A DNA stretch of 64,000 nt from Rhea pennata (GCF_028389875.1 NC_084682.1:6582001-6646000); one strand, 5' to 3'. Positions 25,980-37,212 are shown, numbered from the stretch's first letter. The notes: a model not told the origin generated them from the letters alone. Numbers and translations are program-made.

Positions 25980-26346
25980 AAGCAGGAGCCTGGGGGAGAG
26001 GGGTAGGTAGGGTGGAAGGGAGCTGGGGGGACAGGCGCGGGGCTGGCCCTGGGGACACCCCGCCCCAGTGGGGCGGGACGAGCAGCCCGCCCTGGTCCGA
26101 GGTGCGTAAAAGCCGGGGCTGCAGAGCCGGGGAGCAGCGAGCGACCAGCCAGGGCTGCACTGTGGAGCCGGTGAGCGAGACCGGGCAGGCAGCGGGGCTG
26201 GGCAGGCAGCGGAGGTTTCTGTCCTGCAGCCCTCGGGCTGGGGCTCTTGGCCTCTGGAGGGAAGAGCAGCTCACGGGGGGCCAGGGCAGCAGGTGGGGAC
26301 CCCGGCGCTGTGCTGGGGCACAGAGCTGAGCCTTGCTGTTCCACAG
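25980..26346 (+). promoter_or_regulatory. ASL1 promoter, non-coding exon 1 and intron 1
   Basis: A GC-rich promoter carries paired opposite-facing GC boxes (CCCCGCCCC and GGGGCGGG, 26058-26077) and a TATA-like TAAAAG at 26107-26112. A start about 30 bp further on would put non-coding exon 1 at roughly 26135-26170, ending GAGCCG before a GTGAGC donor at 26171. Exon 2 begins after the CCACAG acceptor at 26346. A non-coding first exon is known for chicken delta-crystallin genes. Exact TSS and exon 1 limits are inferred. Confidence 0.6.
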
Positions 26347-26397
26347 GTTGAACCTACTGCGGAGATCGCTACACACGCAAGCAAAACGTCGGCTGAA

Positions 26398-29300
26398 ATG
26401 GCAACCGAGGTAAGGGTGAACTTTGTTTCTCCTACTGTACTGGTTTATAGGGTGCGCTGACAAATGCAAGCTGAACTTAGTTATAATCCCAGCAGTGCAA
26501 CTTACCATATTTATTAGAGTACTTTTTTTCCACCTGATTCATTTTCCTGGGGTTTTAAATAGAGCAGGAAGCAACAATAATTTTTGCTGCAATATTTCTG
26601 ATCACCTACCTCTGATTCTGGTGAAAACGTGCAATAGTTAAGATATTCTTAAGTGCTTGTTCCTTGCCCAAGCACTTACTCTCTAGCACTGGCTTTTAAT
26701 TTCCCATCCCCAGTGCTATTCTTCCCTGAGGACTATCTTTGCACGGAGAATCTGCAAAATATTTCCAACTCCGATTTTCAGTTAATATTGATAAAGCTGC
26801 CTTAAAAAGATCGTAAACATCCTGTGCCTACACTCTTACCTTGCAGGCTTTCATTTGTTGTCCCCTCAGGCACAATGCTTCAACAGGAATTGGCAGAGAT
26901 GTGGACACAGTATCTAGCAAAAGAGTTTCTAAAGTTATTCAACAGTGCTCTGTCTAACTGATAAAAGCCTGGCATAGACTAGCTTGTCTTGGGCAGCTTT
27001 CCGCTGTCCATGGTATCACAATGAAGGGTTTGAGAGTCCTAACGATACCTTGTTTGAAATCCTTTTTGGAAATCCTGTTCCCACCTCTTCAACTGCTTAC
27101 AAAAGGTCCAAAAGTACATCTGCCTTTCTGGTCAGTGCTACTGCACTGAAAAAACATGCATGAGCATGGCCTCTGTTTTACTTTGATAAAGATTACATTG
27201 AGCATAAGATATTTTTTAGAGAATACATAAATAAACACTTTTAACTTGCCTTTAAACTTCATTATTTTCAGGGGGAAAAACACCTGGGAGGAAGATTAAC
27301 TGGAAGTATGGATCCCATCTTGGAGATTCTGAACTCCTCCATTGCCATTGACCAGAGACTGTCTGAAGTTGATATCCAGGCAAGCGTGGCTTATGCCAAA
27401 GCCTTGGAGAAGGCTGGCATCCTCACTAAACCTGAGCTGGAGAAGATCCTGAGTGGCCTGGAAAAGGTATTTATGTCCTTGGCAAACTGTCCCATCTGCT
27501 CTGGCTTAGGTACAATTGCTGCACTAGCCCTGCAACCAATGGCAGCCTACCTGACAGCATGTCTGGGCATCTTCCCCGATTTGCTTTTCTAAAAGGCATT
27601 CTTAAGATATCCTCATGTCCTATTCCTTAAAGCAAGACATTTCCTGAAGCTGTTCCCTGAGAGGGAGGGATGCTGCCCTAACCGATGGGCCAGCCTGAGA
27701 GCCCCAGGTATATTCCTTCTCTATACTCTCAGAGATATCCTGCGAAGGGCACTGATGCTCAGATTCCCTCTCACTAATGGCACCAGAGCCAGGCACTAGC
27801 ATGTGAACCACCTGACAAGGCAGGCATGAGACCCTGAGGCCACAGAGAGCATTTCTGAAGCCCTGGTGAAGACACTATGACCTTCCCTTCTGCCCTCTTC
27901 ACACTGAACATCCCCTTGCAATTCTTTCCCTATGAATTAGGAATGTTCTTTCTGAGCTGGCGCTTGTGCTCCTTTTGTGACTGGCAGTCTGAGTTAGTTA
28001 TAGTCAATGCATAGTATTGTATAGGGGTGAAGAGCAGTCAGCAGCTAAGCACTTTTCTAAATATCCATTGTTGCTGCTCACCCACCATGGACAACTGTGA
28101 GACTATACCATGTTTGTGTAGGAAACTCTGCATGGGCAATACTAAAGCGATGCCTGACGTCTCAGCTCACTTGCTCATTGCAATGCTTATGCCCCCCTAT
28201 AGCCATAACGTTGCAGGATTACCACAGGTACAGAGAGCACAGGGGAATCCCACCAGTGGCACTAGAGCATAACTGCATAGAGCAGGCAGCCGGCTGCGGC
28301 CTGAAAGAACAGCAATGCCAGAGCCTGCGTGAGACTCGGGCTTAGGTTCCCGCTGCCATGGCAGAAGTTGCTATTTGTAACAGATACCTACAACCCCCAT
28401 GTGCAGTAGGGAAACAGCAGTGGCTGATGGGTGTTTCTGCTGCTGTTTTCTTGGCAGATCTCTGAGGAGTGGTCTAAAGGAGTCTTTGTGGTGAACAAAA
28501 GCGATGAGGATATCCACACTGCCAACGAGCGCAGACTGAAGGTTTGGGCCCTCTAACCTTTCCTTCCTGCTACGCTGTACTTAGCTCTGCCTGATGTTAA
28601 GCGCACGCCCCTCTGTCCCATGGTAAAACAGCTCAGCACCTTGTACCCCAGGGAAGCTAGAAAGCGTCTACAAGTCCCCTTCTGTGGAAGAGACGCTCTA
28701 CAAGCGTAGAACCCACCCTTGTCCTGCCCCAGAAGAGATCCCACGGCTACTTACAGGATCCCAGAGCTCAGACCTTCCAGGCAGGCTGGGTCTGCTCTCC
28801 CTGGGAGCCTCGCGCTTACTGTTCAGAGACACTGACAGCAATCCTCTTCTGGTCCTCAGGAGCTGATTGGAGATATTGCAGGAAAGCTGCACACTGGAAG
28901 AAGCAGGAACGATCAGGTAGGTATACAACCACCAGATTTCTCCACCTCTGCACCTCCTCTTCCTCAGTTTCAGGCAACCACTAATCAGAATGGGCTTTGG
29001 TCCTCTTCCCGGAGAGCAAGACATAGGGACTTCCGCTTGTCATAGTGACCAAAGACGCAGCTGATATGAGGGGAGATGTCCCCTCCCATCAGGCTCTCTG
29101 CTGAACACTTTGGTCACAAGGGATGTCACATTCCACTCTGGCTGACCTTGGCCAATCTCGTCCAGGTTGTGACCGACCTGAAGCTATTCATGAAGAACTC
29201 CATCTCTGTGCTGTCCACTCACCTGCTGCAGCTCATTAAGACGCTGGTGGAACGTGCTGCCATGTAAGCCCTTCGCCAAGGCCACAGCCTCAGCCCTTCT

Positions 29301-32300
29301 AGGGGCAGGAGACTTGCAGGCTTCCTCTTTGACTGGCGCAGATCGGGGCAGCAACAAGATCTCTCTCTCCTTTCACCTGCAGAGAAATTGATGTTATCCT
29401 CCCTGGCTACACTCATCTGCAGAAAGCTCAGCCCATCAGATGGAGCCAGTTCTTGCTCAGGTAACCGCCCCTCATTCTCGGCAGCAGCAAGCCTCCTCCA
29501 CCCCCAGGGCCCCGCTCAGCCTCAGCCTACAAGGGCATCACCCTCCGACGGGGGTGACACACCAAAGCCAGCCTTGCAAGCTGGAACTGTCACTGCCTGT
29601 GCTCAATACACCTTGGTCCTGAGCCACAGTCAGATGTTTGGGGAGGAAAGTGTGACATTTGCTGACTTCTGATGCTTCATCTCTCCTGTCCTTTCCTAGC
29701 CATGCTGTTGCACTGACCCGTGACTCTGAGCGCCTGGGAGAGCTGAAGAAGAGGATCAGTGTCTTGCCCTTGGGAAGGTAAGGTCTACATTCTGCCCAGT
29801 CCTTAGGCCTCACCTCGATCTGCAAAATGCTTAAGGGGCGGCCTCTTGCCAGCCCTGAACCTCTGGCATTTGTATGCAACATACGGTGCAGACCTCGAGG
29901 GGGCAACCCTTGCTAGTCTCTCAAGAGACAGGTGCCATCTCAAGACTGATGTACTCTCTAGGGACAGGCTGTTCTTCTCCCTTCTCCTTCAAAACACGAA
30001 CTAAAAGGTTTTCATCAAGCAAACCCACTTCTGGGAGTGAGGGACTTCTGGTTCAAAGTATAGAGTCTGCTCAACCCCTGGGCTCACAGTAGGGAGCAGT
30101 GTGATGCCACAGTGAACCATGCAAGTCTTAGGATAGGTTCTTCCCTGCTTCGTAGAGCTCAGCTTAGGTTGGACTGTGCAGGATGTCACATATGACTTCT
30201 GTTGCTTTCTTCCTTGGCAGCGGTGCTCTGGCTGGCAACCCACTGGATATTGACAGAGAGATGCTGCGCAGCGGTAAGTGTCTCCTGATGACTGAACGGC
30301 AGAGGTCTAACCCTAGTATCTCAGAGGGAGGGAGGCACGGACACCTTGTCCTGACGCTAGATGGACATGTACTGCAGCATGCCCCTTGACGCAGGGATGG
30401 AGGGTAATAAATGCAGCTCCCAGTGACTCTGCAAGGCCTTGTCTTGGAGCCAAAGCCCTTGTTTCCTACAACTCTTTGTTGCAAGGAGACAGACGATGCT
30501 TGCAAGGTGGGAGCAGAGACACAACCACTTGTGTTGCACCTCAGCAGTCTGGGGCAAGTAACAAAGGCCCCAGCTCAGCACAACATTCCAGCAGGCCTGT
30601 GTCGCTCTTACTTCTCAAGGACTTCCCTGCGTGCTAGCACAATCTGCTGCATTCAAGCTCCAGCTGCTCCAGGGCTGAGCTCCTCTGTCCATCTCTTTCC
30701 TTACAGAGCTGGACTTTGCTTCTATCAGCCTGAACAGCATGGATGCTGTCAGCGAGAGAGACTTTGTGGGTGAGCACAGCTCTATCATTTCTTCCCTTCC
30801 TCATTTCATAACGGTCCTTCCAAGACCTTCCGTCTTAGCCTGATTTAACAGGGGGACTGAAATGCCTCGCTAGGAAGAAAATATACAGTCTCTCTGCAAG
30901 CATCTAAGCTCCACTCAGAGCTCCTTGCATTGTCAGCAAACACAGGCATTTATCACCTCCTGATTTCCCTCCTTCTCTGCAGTGGAACTCCTCTTTGTTG
31001 CCACCCTGCTGATGACCCACCTGAGCAGGCTGGCTGAAGATCTCATCATCTACAGCACCAGCGAGTTTGGCTTCCTGACCCTCTCCGATGCCTTCATGTA
31101 GGTTTCTGGGTTCCCAGGCACAGAGCTTTTCCCTCTCTCTCTTCTCCTCAGTTATCCTCACCTGAAAGATAGAGATGACAGTGATGGGGCTCCCTGTTGC
31201 CTAAGGCTGACACTAGAATTAATACCCTAGGGCCTTTAAAGGTTGCCTTTACGTAAAGGTATCCTTAAAGGTCGCCATTCCTCTTCAATGACTGATTTTT
31301 ACTGATTCCAGTAACTTGCTGAAATCTCCCCCAGCAATTGCTGGAGAATCGGGCTGTACCACAGTAAGCAGAGAGAACTTCCTCCTCTGCTGGGAATTCC
31401 CGCCAAAGCCTTTTCTCGAATACCCACGATTTGCAAACGCAACACCCTTCCTGTTCTTCCGGGTGGCACAACCAAACCCTCCCGCTCTCTAAGGCCACAC
31501 CGTCCTCCTCAGAAACACTCTTAGTCTTGCCTGTTGATACCACCTATAGAGGTGTTTGAGGGGAAGCCTCCTTTTTTCTCTCTCTTTGGGACCCAAGTAA
31601 GGTCAGGACTGTATGAGAGCTCCACATAAGACTGAAAATGAAGGCTCAGCTCTGGGAAACACCTTTCTTTTCAGCGCTAGCAGCAGCCTGATGCCCCAGA
31701 AGAAGAACCCGAATAGCCTGGAACTGATCCGCAGCAAGACTGGACGAGTGTTTGGACGGGTAAGCCTACTAAAGAAAGAAGTAGAATGAGGGAAAGGCTC
31801 AGATTGAGGCTAGTACAGTTTCAATGGAGAATGAGATCAGATTCCTTCCCTCCTACCAGAATCTGAATGAGCAAGGAGATTCCTTAGGTCTGTCTTTCCA
31901 CAGAGTCTCAGCACTTAGAGTAAATCTTAGTGGCTTCTGAGCTCAAATAGTCTTACACTAGGTTCCTGAGGATTCATTGAGGTACTCGTTAAAAGTGGAT
32001 TAGAATATATTAACCACAGAAATGGCAAAATTTACACTTACCTTTATATGGCACTTTAAGATTATCATACAGGTCTTACATATACTGTGACTAGACGGTT
32101 GGGAGATTAGATGCCAGAAAAAATAGCCTGAGCCACAGGACATCTTAAGTGGTGTCTCACAAGGACCCATCACAGGCTGGTAGGGCAGTCAAACATGCAC
32201 AGATGACCAGAGCACATGCTTAAGAAACAATGTACTGCCTCAAGCAAGGCTTCAAGCTGCTTTGGCCCCTTTCTGGAGACAATCTACCCTTCAAAAAGCA

Positions 32301-34428
32301 GTCATGGAAAACTGCACTTCTCTCATCCCCTCACCTTAGCAGGATCCTGTAGGTGAGAAATTATCACCCTTCATCTTCAAGGCTCTGTGTAAAGAAATGT
32401 GTCCTGTCTTGGCTCTGAATCTCTGCTAGGGCAACATGCATCTCTTCCTACGGCTAAGTGTTTTACCTGTTCTTCCCCACAGTGTGCCTCTATTCTCATG
32501 ATTCTCAAAGGACTTCCAAGCACCTACAACAAGGATCTGCAGGTAAAACAAATATTTGCTCTTGCTCCATTTCTCTGAAATGACACAACTGTCTTCTGAT
32601 CTGCAAGCCTTAGTTCTTGCCTTAGCTTTCCATGCGCAGGGCCTGCTGGGGTGCAGGACACTAAAAAGGAGGAGCAGGTTGCACTGCATGCCCCAGTTCA
32701 CCCTGCAGCCCTCAGGGGAGCCCCTCAGATGTCAGTGCCTGCCCTGCTGGCCATGCTGCTCAGGCTGCTGGGCGTTTTGGCTGCTTCAGGTTGACTTACT
32801 GCAACTCTATCCATGTTATCGCACAGGAGGACAAGGAGGCTGTCTTTGATGTGGTGGATACCCTGACTGCTGTGCTCCAGATTGCCACTGGAGTCATTTC
32901 GACCCTCCAGGTAAGCCTTGACCTCTCATTGCTGAGCACACTCTGCTCCTGCTTGCATCCACAAGGATGCTGTTCCTGATGGACTGACACAGGAAAGTGA
33001 GCTCTAGCCTGGCCCTAAAATGAAAATTCCACCATCTTGCACTCATCTAGGGGCTCACTGCAGCCCCTTTGCCAGCTGCTCAGATCCACCATGCTCTGAG
33101 GTCACGTGGGGCAGAGGGCCTTGCAGAGCCAGGTCCCTCCTAGATGAAATGTCCTCACTGTTACAGCCAGTGTGTCCCCAAGCAGGAGCTGATAGTGATG
33201 CCTCTCTGTGACCCTCCTCTCTGCAGATCAACAAGGAGAATATGGAGAAAGCTTTGACCCCTGAAATGCTGTCCACTGACCTGGCTCTCTACTTGGTTCG
33301 TAAAGGAGTGAGTATCAGAGGGAGACTCTGAGCTGTGATTTCTGTAGACCCACAACAGTGCTCAGCGAGGGCCTGAGATGAGGCCTTCTGTTCTGTCCCC
33401 AGGTGAGGATCAGTCTGGGTGAACAAACACGAGAGCTGGAAACCCATTCTTTACATGTATCCCAAGTAGTGGAACTGCTGCCGGGTGGACTTGATAGTAA
33501 TTTACAGGTGGAGTTCTACCTCTTAATGCCTCCCCTTTTGACACCCCAGAAAACCCGGAGTCAGACTACATTGCCTTAACTCAAAAGCAACCAAACCAAC
33601 CAAGCAAAAAAAGACAGCACATCCATCTCTGCGTCTGAGTCAGCAATCCAGCTGCCTGATCATTGACTGTTGCCTTTGTTTCTTGTTGCAGTTGCCATTC
33701 AGACAAGCCCATGTTGCCTCTGGGAAGGCTATCCACCTTGCTGAGACTAAGGGCATCACCATCAATAATCTCAGCCTGGAAGACCTGAAGAGCATCAGGT
33801 CTGTATTATTTGTCTTAACTCCCTTCAAAAGGTAGGTATCAACCTGCCTCACTAAGGGCTCCCTTGTGGTGCCCTTCAGGGAACAGCTTGGGCAGGGCAG
33901 AATCCTCCATGCCTGAATATCAGGAGTTGACAAGGAGACAACACCACTACCACTCAGAGCAAGTAGGGCAGGGGCAGCAAGTAGTGGGTGTTGGGGTGGG
34001 GGGGACTGGAAGAGACTCATGCCTTAACCTGCAGCACCAGCCCTCCAGAGGAGTCCAGCTCCTTATTTCATTGCTTTGCCTGAAGCAAATCCTCTGCTCT
34101 GTCACCAGCTCCCACTGCCAGGCACTAGCAGTGCGGAACCAGGACCACACAAGGCCCTTCCCCTGGGAAGAAGGCTCAGGCTCCTCTCCCTCTCCCTCCC
34201 TGCAGGCAGTGAGCAGCTGAAGCCAGCAAACGGCACCCATCGCTCTCTACTCACTCCTCTTCTCTTTGCCTCCCCAGCCCCCTGTTTGGCAGCGACGTGT
34301 CCCAGGTCTTCAGCTTCGTCAACAGCGTGGAGCAGTACACGGCCGCGGGAGGCACTGCCAAGAGCAGCGTGACTGCCCAGATTGAGCAGCTGAGGGAGCT
34401 GCTGAAGAAGCTGAAGGAACAAGCTTAG
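26398..34428 (+). CDS. ASL1: ASL1, delta-1-crystallin type argininosuccinate lyase copy
   Basis: Member of the fumarase/argininosuccinate lyase family, recruited in birds as lens delta-crystallin; the enzyme is a cytosolic homotetramer. Coding exons 2-17: 26398-26409, 27272-27466, 28458-28541, 28860-28916, 29166-29263, 29383-29460, 29700-29777, 30221-30273, 30707-30769, 30983-31097, 31675-31759, 32483-32542, 32827-32910, 33227-33307, 33692-33798, 34278-34428. All junctions are GT-AG; the total is 1401 nt, 466 residues, uninterrupted. The start ATG in exon 2 gives MATE then [11 protein letters not shown]. Catalytic His160 ([10 protein letters not shown]) and Ser281 are kept. The normally invariant LWGGRF is HLGGRL, and the loop [13 protein letters not shown] is [13 protein letters not shown], breaking the family signature at its Gly. 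It is therefore probably a structural crystallin with poor or no lyase activity (inference). Donors of exons 4 (GTTTGG) and 16 (GTCTGT) are weak but shared with ASL2. Confidence 0.95.
28061..28092 (+). promoter_or_regulatory. DC5-like SOX2/PAX6 lens enhancer in ASL1 intron 3
   Basis: CATTGTTG (28066-28073, SOX2 site) is followed by CTGCTCACCCACCATGG, matching in order and spacing the chicken delta-1-crystallin DC5 core as I remember it (CATTGTTG then TTGCTCACCTACCATGG, bound by SOX2 and PAX6). It also lies in intron 3, as in chicken. Differences from the remembered chicken sequence are small, including CACCC for CACCT. It would drive lens expression of the gene. Confidence 0.8.
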
Positions 34429-34485
34429 AGTGTGGGGAGATATCCCGTGTATGCAGCTTTGTGCTTATCGCACTGATCTGGAGTT

Positions 34486-34491
34486 AATAAA
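34486..34491 (+). terminator. ASL1 polyadenylation signal AATAAA
   Basis: AATAAA lies 58 bp after the stop codon and is followed within about 20-30 bp by a GT-rich stretch (GTGGTGTATTGTAG). This gives a very short 3' UTR, as expected for delta-crystallin mRNA. Confidence 0.9.
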
Positions 34492-35844
34492 CACAGTGGT
34501 GTATTGTAGTTCACTGAAACTCCTGTCTTGCGTGTTCCTTCTCGGGGCAGGACTGAGCTGGGCCTCTTCAGCCCTCAGGAGGCTGCGGAAGGGTTCCCTG
34601 GTGCAAAATGCTTAGGGCCCTCTCCTCCCTGGCAGGGGAGCTCTTTTATGGGATGTCAAGCTCTACGGGGGCTGGTAGTCACAGAGCAGCAAGAGTGTCT
34701 GTCCACACCAACAGATCTGGAAATGTGTCTCCGGGGGGTGGATGCAGCACGGACCTGGACCCAGCAGTGCCAGAGCAGGCCGCACAGGGCAGCCTGAGGG
34801 ACGTTTGTGTGCGTGCACAAAGCGAGACTCCTGGGACTGCACCTGCCACACATGCCACAGCTCCAGCTGTCACTGCCCGGGTTCTGCTTCCCACGCTGCC
34901 AGTGCGCTTGCCTTCTGGGAAGAGCGATCAAGTGGCCAGAAGAAGTCTCCTCACTGAATTTGCTTAGTCTGAGGCAGGAGGCGGCCAGCAGGTGATCCCA
35001 GACCATCACAAAACCACCCATGGCTCTGGCTTACACAAAGCACAGGGGTTGTGTGGTCTCTGGCCAAGCTCCTTCCTCTGGGTGACTCAGGCTTGCTCCA
35101 CCTCCAAGCTAGCTGAGGGCAGAGCACTTGAAAAGAAGCCTGGAATGGCTGGCTGCCTCTAACAAATCATTTACCATCTTCCCTCCTCTCCTTACAAAAA
35201 ATAAAATCAGAACAAAGACCAGAGAAAGCCTTACTTGACAAATGAAGGGTCATAAACCTGCTATCTTTCTTAAGGAGAAAATAACTGATTACACAATGCT
35301 TGAAACATCACCTCTCCCTTTCTGCTCTGCTTTCATTTCTGGATGAAATGCAAGTGCTACTTGATTCAAAGGCAGAAAAGAATCTGTTGTCTATAGGGAA
35401 GATGGGGCCATTAGACCATTAGCCATTAGACCAGCTTGGCCTTAGCACCATAGCACTGTGGTGCCACTTTCCATTGTTTCTTTTTTGTCACAGTGTTATG
35501 AAGCTGGTGATTTTTTCAGCATCCTCCCCTCCATGCTGAAGCAGTAACATGCTATTGACTCTGACCACCACAAGACTGTATCACAGGTAGAGAATGGCAG
35601 TAACATAGGCATTGCCTCACTGTGTTTAGGTTAGAGGCTCTATCACAAACAGTGCAAAATGTAAATGTCCTGCCAGTAGTGAAGTGCCTCACAGACATAA
35701 AGTGCCTTTGCCCTACCTCTGTCACATTTGTGCTTTAGGTATGCAGAAGCACCAGCAACAGAAACTTCCCGTTCTTCAACAATTTGTCCTATCCTCAGCC
35801 TCCCCTCATTCTAGCTCTAAACCAGATCCATTCTTTGCCTCAGT

Positions 35845-36055
35845 TTTGTATGTTCCACACAGCCAATCTTGAGCCCATATCACAGACACCATGAAATAAA
35901 AACATTCTGAGCATAAATCTGGTACTTACTGTTTTGCCAACATCCCAGTAATGTCAAAACCCAGAATAAGGACAATGATGCTCCTAAACAGTAAACAAGA
36001 CAAGAGGAGCAGTAAAAATGTGGTACTTCAGAATAGAAAGGAACCTGGTGACAAA
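35845..36055 (+). repeat. Diverged 5'-flank copy of the ASL duplication (right copy)
   Basis: Loose, gapped match to 24750-25030 with the same word order. It lies about 1.2-1.4 kb before the ASL2 start codon, close to the position of its partner before ASL1. The extra distance is partly taken up by the CR1 that follows only here. Confidence 0.65.
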
Positions 36056-36179
36056 TGGTTCAAACCTGATGTAGGCATCCTGATGCCCTGTTGGCTTCAG
36101 ATCTGGAAGTCTAAAGGGAAATAGGGTCATCACGTTAGGAAAATGGTCATGAGGTGAACTCTTCAGACTATTCTCAGCA

Positions 36180-36475
36180 TTGTCCACTGGCAGGACAAGA
36201 GGCAATGGGCCCAAATATAAACACAGGAAATTTGGTCTGAACGTAAGAAAACACTATTTCAGTGTGAGGGTAGTTGAACACTGAACAGGTTGCCCAGAGA
36301 GGTTGTGGAGTCTCCATTCTTGGAGATACTGAAAACCCAACTAGATTTGGTCCACAGCAACTTGCTCTAGCTGACCATACTTGAGCGGGGGAGGGGGGGG
36401 GACACGGACGGGACGACCAGACAGTCTCAGGGTACCTTCCAATTTGATCTATTCTGTGATTCTATGGTAAATCTT
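36180..36475 (+). mobile_element. CR1 LINE, truncated 3' end
   Basis: The segment reads as the 3' end of a chicken-repeat-1 non-LTR retrotransposon: GACAAGAGGCAATGGGCCCA, then ACAGGTTGCCCAGAGAGG, TGGAGTCTCCATTCTTGGAG, and the ending ATTCTGTGATTCTATGG. It is 5'-truncated, as most CR1 copies are, and has no coding capacity. It is absent from the matching place before ASL1, so it probably inserted after the ASL duplication. Confidence 0.92.
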
Positions 36476-36714
36476 TTAGAGGTGCTGCATTAGGATAGCT
36501 AACTATGAAACCAGATAAAAGAATCTGAGCCTTGCTCTGGATTAATCTTGAAGGTAGCACCCTGGAAATTCAGCTGGGAAAGATACTTGCTCATTCACTC
36601 CTCCTGTGTCCACTCTGCTATAGAAACCAGCATGCTCTAATCATATAAAGATCCTACTGCACCTTAAACTTCATCCTCAACTCAGAAAGGGATGAGTAGT
36701 AGGACTGAGAGAAG

Positions 36715-36775
36715 AACATGGAAAAGACACCTGGACTAGGTCCTTCCAGTCTGAATTATCCTTCGATCCTATGAG
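36715..36775 (+). mobile_element. Short CR1 remnant
   Basis: ACTAGGTCCTTCCAG and ATCCTTCGATCCTATGA resemble the last bases of a CR1 copy (GACTAGATGATCTC..TTCCA..ATTCTATGA). Only the extreme 3' end remains. Confidence 0.5.
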
Positions 36776-36939
36776 AACAGGGCTAAGTAAGGAGAAGAAA
36801 AACCCAAATGAGAACAAAAAAAATCAGGTATGTTTCCCACACTTCCTCAAAGGCCTTGACATTGAGCAGGGAAAATACGCTATAGTTGGACAGCTCCTAA
36901 GACAAGGCAGAAAACCGGTGCCGGTGCTGCAGAATGGCA

Positions 36940-37212
36940 CGGGGGACGGAGCAGGGCTGGCCCTGGGGACACCCCGCCCCGGTGGGGCGGGACAAGCTGC
37001 CCGCCCCAGTGTGAGGCATGCAAAAGCCGGGGTGGCGGGGTCGGGAGTAGGAAGCGACCGGGGCTGGGCAGGCAGCGGAGGTTTCTGTCCTGCAGCCCTC
37101 GGGCTGGGGCTCTCGATCTCTGGAGAGAAGAGCAGCTCACGGGGGGCCGGGGTAGCAGGCGGGGACCCCGGGGCTGTGCCGGGGGACAGAGCTGAGCCTT
37201 GCTGTTCCACAG
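36940..37212 (+). promoter_or_regulatory. ASL2 promoter and presumed 5' UTR region
   Basis: Homologous to the ASL1 promoter: the paired GC boxes are at 36972-36991 and GCAAAAGCC stands where ASL1 has GTAAAAGCC, so the TATA-like element is weaker. A stretch equivalent to ASL1 26147-26193, which carries the exon 1 splice donor, is absent. The acceptor before exon 2 (CCACAG at 37207-37212) is intact. ASL2 must therefore use another donor or start. Confidence 0.6.

Larger units (their letters stand above)
27321..35231 (+). repeat. Homogenised segment of the ASL tandem repeat (left copy)
   Basis: Partner of 38667-45696. Identity is very high, introns included, in three stretches: about 28040-31320 (constant offset 11,111 bp, about 20 differences noted by eye), about 32377-33420 (constant offset 10,613), and about 33690-35231 (offset 10,462-10,465). 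The tracts are broken by a diverged island at about 31320-32375 around exon 12, by a roughly 236-bp segment at about 27730-27970 absent from the partner, and by an indel region near 33430-33640. Homology stops abruptly after AGAGAAAGCCTTA at 35231, about 800 bp past the stop codon. Confidence 0.93.
35232..36939. other. Spacer between ASL1 and ASL2
   Basis: The spacer holds the right copy of the old 5'-flank duplication, a CR1 3' end and a shorter CR1 remnant. No gene was found. It starts exactly where the homology between the two ASL 3' flanks ends. Confidence 0.7.

Noticed and set aside
25963-26508. Antisense frame of 181 codons over the ASL1 promoter (and its like at 36824-37323 in ASL2)
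   Set aside because: It is a GC-rich shadow on the opposite strand with no recognisable protein features.
27467-27592. Read-through coding extension after ASL exon 3 (27308-27592 and 38666-38938)
   Set aside because: The frame simply runs into intron 3; exon 4 joins in phase at a GT-AG junction and matches the family.
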